From Nitrososphaera sp. (GTDB lineage Archaea; Thermoproteota; Nitrososphaeria; Nitrososphaerales; Nitrososphaeraceae), in assembly GCA_022545875.1 (NCBI GenBank), contig JAKEIF010000159.1:1-6971 (forward strand): a stretch of 6,971 bases of DNA, written 5' to 3'. Under the pieces are notes generated by a model. It ran no database searches. It saw only the letters and a list, made by a program, of their open reading frames with translations, and was not told the DNA's origin. Both the position numbers and the translations under genes were made by a program. Below, piece after piece: positions 5,894-6,971 of this stretch; position 1 is the first letter of the stretch, and each line of letters opens with the position of its first letter.

Positions 5894-6541
5894 CTAGCCT
5901 TTCGTGAATATCTTGACAGCCTGAGGTGGACAGACGTTCTCACACGCGATGCAGAATATGCAGTCCTTCTCCCTAATCATAAACGCCTTCTTTTCAGATG
6001 CTGGATGCCCCGGAGTCTGGAGCCATTCATACACGTTGACTGGGCAGGCTTCGATGCATGCCCCATCAGCCACGCATATGTCAAAGTCAACGCAGACAGA
6101 GTCTCCCCATATTCCCAATTGGCCGGGAGCGTCTACTGGGCCCCATACCTTGATTCCCTCGTATGTTCCAGCCATTTTCCTTGACTCTTTGAACTTGGCG
6201 TCAATCGGTCCTTCGACTTTGCCATAGCTAGTGCCAGTGCCTGAAAGGGAGATGGTGGTGGAGCCTCCTGCTGAAGGGGGGGCTGGAGGAGCTTCCATAG
6301 CCGGGGTCGCCGCCGCTGGTGCAGTTGAAGGTGCAGCCCTAGGCGCTGCAGCGGCAGGAGCGGGTTTAGGGACAGTGGCTGCCGCAGCCGCTGTCTTTTG
6401 TCTTTTCACTACACATAATTGATTGTGAACGTCTCTCATGCTTTCGAGAGTATTAGGATTACTGTGGCGAAGAAGGGTCCCACAATCTTCACAAACATAC
6501 TCACTCAAGGCGGTTGTAGACAACTCGCGTAATAGCGACAC
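5894..6541 (-). CDS. Dicluster (3Fe/4Fe) ferredoxin of Sulfolobus zinc-ferredoxin type with N-terminal C2HC zinc-finger-like module
   Basis: This is a cytosolic low-potential electron carrier, probably serving 2-oxoacid:ferredoxin oxidoreductases and related enzymes. Residues 110-215 match the Sulfolobus ferredoxin: WGPVDAPGQLGIWG, then CVADGACIEACP (156-167), where Asp159 replaces the second Cys as in 3Fe/4Fe clusters, then CIFCIACENVCP (194-205) for the 4Fe-4S cluster; TPGHPASEKK (176-185) lies between. By recalled alignment, the zinc ligands of the Sulfolobus protein (His16, His19, His34, Asp76) are Tyr127, Ile130, Trp145 and Phe187 here, so that zinc site is lost. Instead residues 17-43 hold C-x2-C-x18-H-x3-C, a likely zinc finger, joined by an Ala/Pro linker (50-91). 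The start given is GTG 6541, but the TATA-like sequence at 6546-6560 would favour a leaderless start at TTG 6523 (Leu7). The ferredoxin identity is firm; the zinc-finger role is inferred. Confidence 0.88.
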   Translation of the reverse strand: MSLLRELSTTALSEYVCEDCGTLLRHSNPNTLESMRDVHNQLCVVKRQKTAAAAATVPKPAPAAAAPRAAPSTAPAAATPAMEAPPAPPSAGGSTTISLSGTGTSYGKVEGPIDAKFKESRKMAGTYEGIKVWGPVDAPGQLGIWGDSVCVDFDICVADGACIEACPVNVYEWLQTPGHPASEKKAFMIREKDCIFCIACENVCPPQAVKIFTKG

Positions 6542-6545
6542 TACC

Positions 6546-6560
6546 TTATTTATTAATTAT
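6546..6560 (-). promoter_or_regulatory. TATA-like promoter element of the ferredoxin gene
   Basis: The minus strand reads ATAATTAATAAATAA, the most AT-rich run in this gap. If AATAAATA (about 6554-6547) is the TATA box, transcription starts near 6524, which coincides with the in-frame TTG at 6523 and lies inside the frame opened by GTG 6541. The rest of the gap (6561-6637) shows nothing else I can support. Confidence 0.55.
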
Positions 6561-6637
6561 GAGCCTTGAAGTCCCCTGTTAACAAATCGCTCACGAATAG
6601 CGTCCAAAATCTACGGTCGACGGACTAGCGATCCCAG

Positions 6638-6657
6638 AAAAAGTGAAAAAGAAAAAA
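6638..6657 (-). terminator. T-tract terminator of the phasin-like gene
   Basis: On the minus strand three T runs of 6, 5 and 5 bases follow one another, separated by single C or CAC, beginning nine nt beyond the TAA at 6669-6667. This is a typical archaeal intrinsic terminator, with no hairpin needed, and implies that the phasin-like gene ends its transcript before the ferredoxin promoter. Confidence 0.75.
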
Positions 6658-6666
6658 GAGACAGGT

Positions 6667-6971
6667 TTACTGTCTTGTGAACTGTGCTTGCTGCTGGGCG
6701 AAGAAAGTTGTCCAGGCTTTTGCGACGTTGGTAGAAAAGTCCGTAACTGCATCTACTGTTCTGTTGTAGATCTTTAGGTTTTCTCTTGCCGCATCGAGTG
6801 CGTTAATAGTCAGCTGGTTGTTGATGCCAACAGATCTAATTGCATTGTTGGTCATTTCGTTTGACTGTCTTGTGTACAGGTCGCCGTATGGCATTGCTGG
6901 AACATTCCAGATGCTTGCGAACTGCTTCTGCGCAGAAAATGCAGTCTGAATCATGTTCTTGGTTGTCTGGA
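6667..6971 (-). CDS. C-terminal part of a small helical phasin-like protein (5' end outside window)
   Basis: The frame is open to the window edge; the five codons above the Met at 6954 read QTTKN with no start, so that Met is probably internal. About 100 residues are visible. From that Met, residues 1-18 and 30-95 are amphipathic helix with few charges, many Asn, Gln, Ala and Thr, and no Cys. The tail reads FSTNVAKAWTTFFAQQQAQF. Phasins that coat polyhydroxyalkanoate granules have this kind of composition and a similar Trp/Phe/Gln-rich end, and Nitrososphaera species are known to carry polyhydroxyalkanoate synthase genes. The assignment is by character and not by a diagnostic motif; another abundant helical or structural protein is possible. 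A strong T-tract terminator directly follows, which suits a well-expressed single gene. Confidence 0.5.
   Translation of the reverse strand, partial: QTTKNMIQTAFSAQKQFASIWNVPAMPYGDLYTRQSNEMTNNAIRSVGINNQLTINALDAARENLKIYNRTVDAVTDFSTNVAKAWTTFFAQQQAQFTRQ

Noticed and set aside
5891..6184. Plus-strand 97-codon frame opposite the iron-sulfur domain
   Set aside because: The minus strand encodes clear cluster-binding motifs in this interval; the plus frame has no identifiable domain.
6294..6392. Ala-codon-rich tract in the ferredoxin gene as a possible tandem repeat
   Set aside because: Units differ in length and sequence; it is a flexible Ala/Pro linker and not a DNA repeat array.
6231..6422. Plus-strand Ala/Gly-rich open frame
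   Set aside because: It is the complement of the Ala/Pro-rich linker of the ferredoxin gene; GC-rich low-complexity codons keep the opposite frame open.

Overview
The window looks like a chromosomal segment of an ammonia-oxidising archaeon (Thaumarchaeota/Nitrososphaerota, probably a soil Nitrososphaera-like lineage). Several things point there. The ferredoxin is close to the Sulfolobus-type dicluster ferredoxins of TACK archaea. Archaeal TATA boxes sit about 25 nt before likely transcription starts, T-tracts serve as terminators, TTG and GTG starts are frequent, and leaders are short or absent. The lineage is inferred from protein character; I ran no search.

Every credible gene is on the minus strand, so transcription runs from high to low coordinates. 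In that order: (1) 6667-6971, the C-terminal part of a helical, phasin-like protein, ended by a strong T-tract terminator; (2) 5894-6541, a ferredoxin with an N-terminal C2HC zinc-finger-like module, an Ala/Pro linker and a 3Fe/4Fe dicluster domain; (3) 3744-5837, a processive, cellulose-synthase-like family 2 glycosyltransferase with an unusual C-terminal extension that looks extracytoplasmic; (4) 2883-3521, a protein with two winged-helix-like domains joined by a coiled coil and a Gln/Ser linker; (5) 1245-2882, an Orc1/Cdc6-like AAA+ ATPase whose C-terminus resembles a degenerate PD-(D/E)xK nuclease fold; (6) 96-1043, a helical protein with acidic motifs suggesting a class I isoprenoid-synthase fold; (7) 1-81, the possible first 27 codons of another gene running off the window.

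Genes 4 and 5 form a tight pair: the TAG stop of one abuts the TTG start of the other. They are probably a DNA-binding adaptor and its AAA+ partner, and are the best candidate for an undescribed system. Gene 6 has its own candidate promoter and a hairpin and T-tract lie between it and gene 5, so it may be a neighbour and not a third component. The ferredoxin and glycosyltransferase genes are each preceded by their own TATA-like element. No RNA gene, CRISPR array, insertion sequence or tRNA was seen. No gene-free stretch exceeds about 210 bases; the three gaps (1044-1244, 3537-3743, 6542-6666) are covered by the regulatory and repeat entries.
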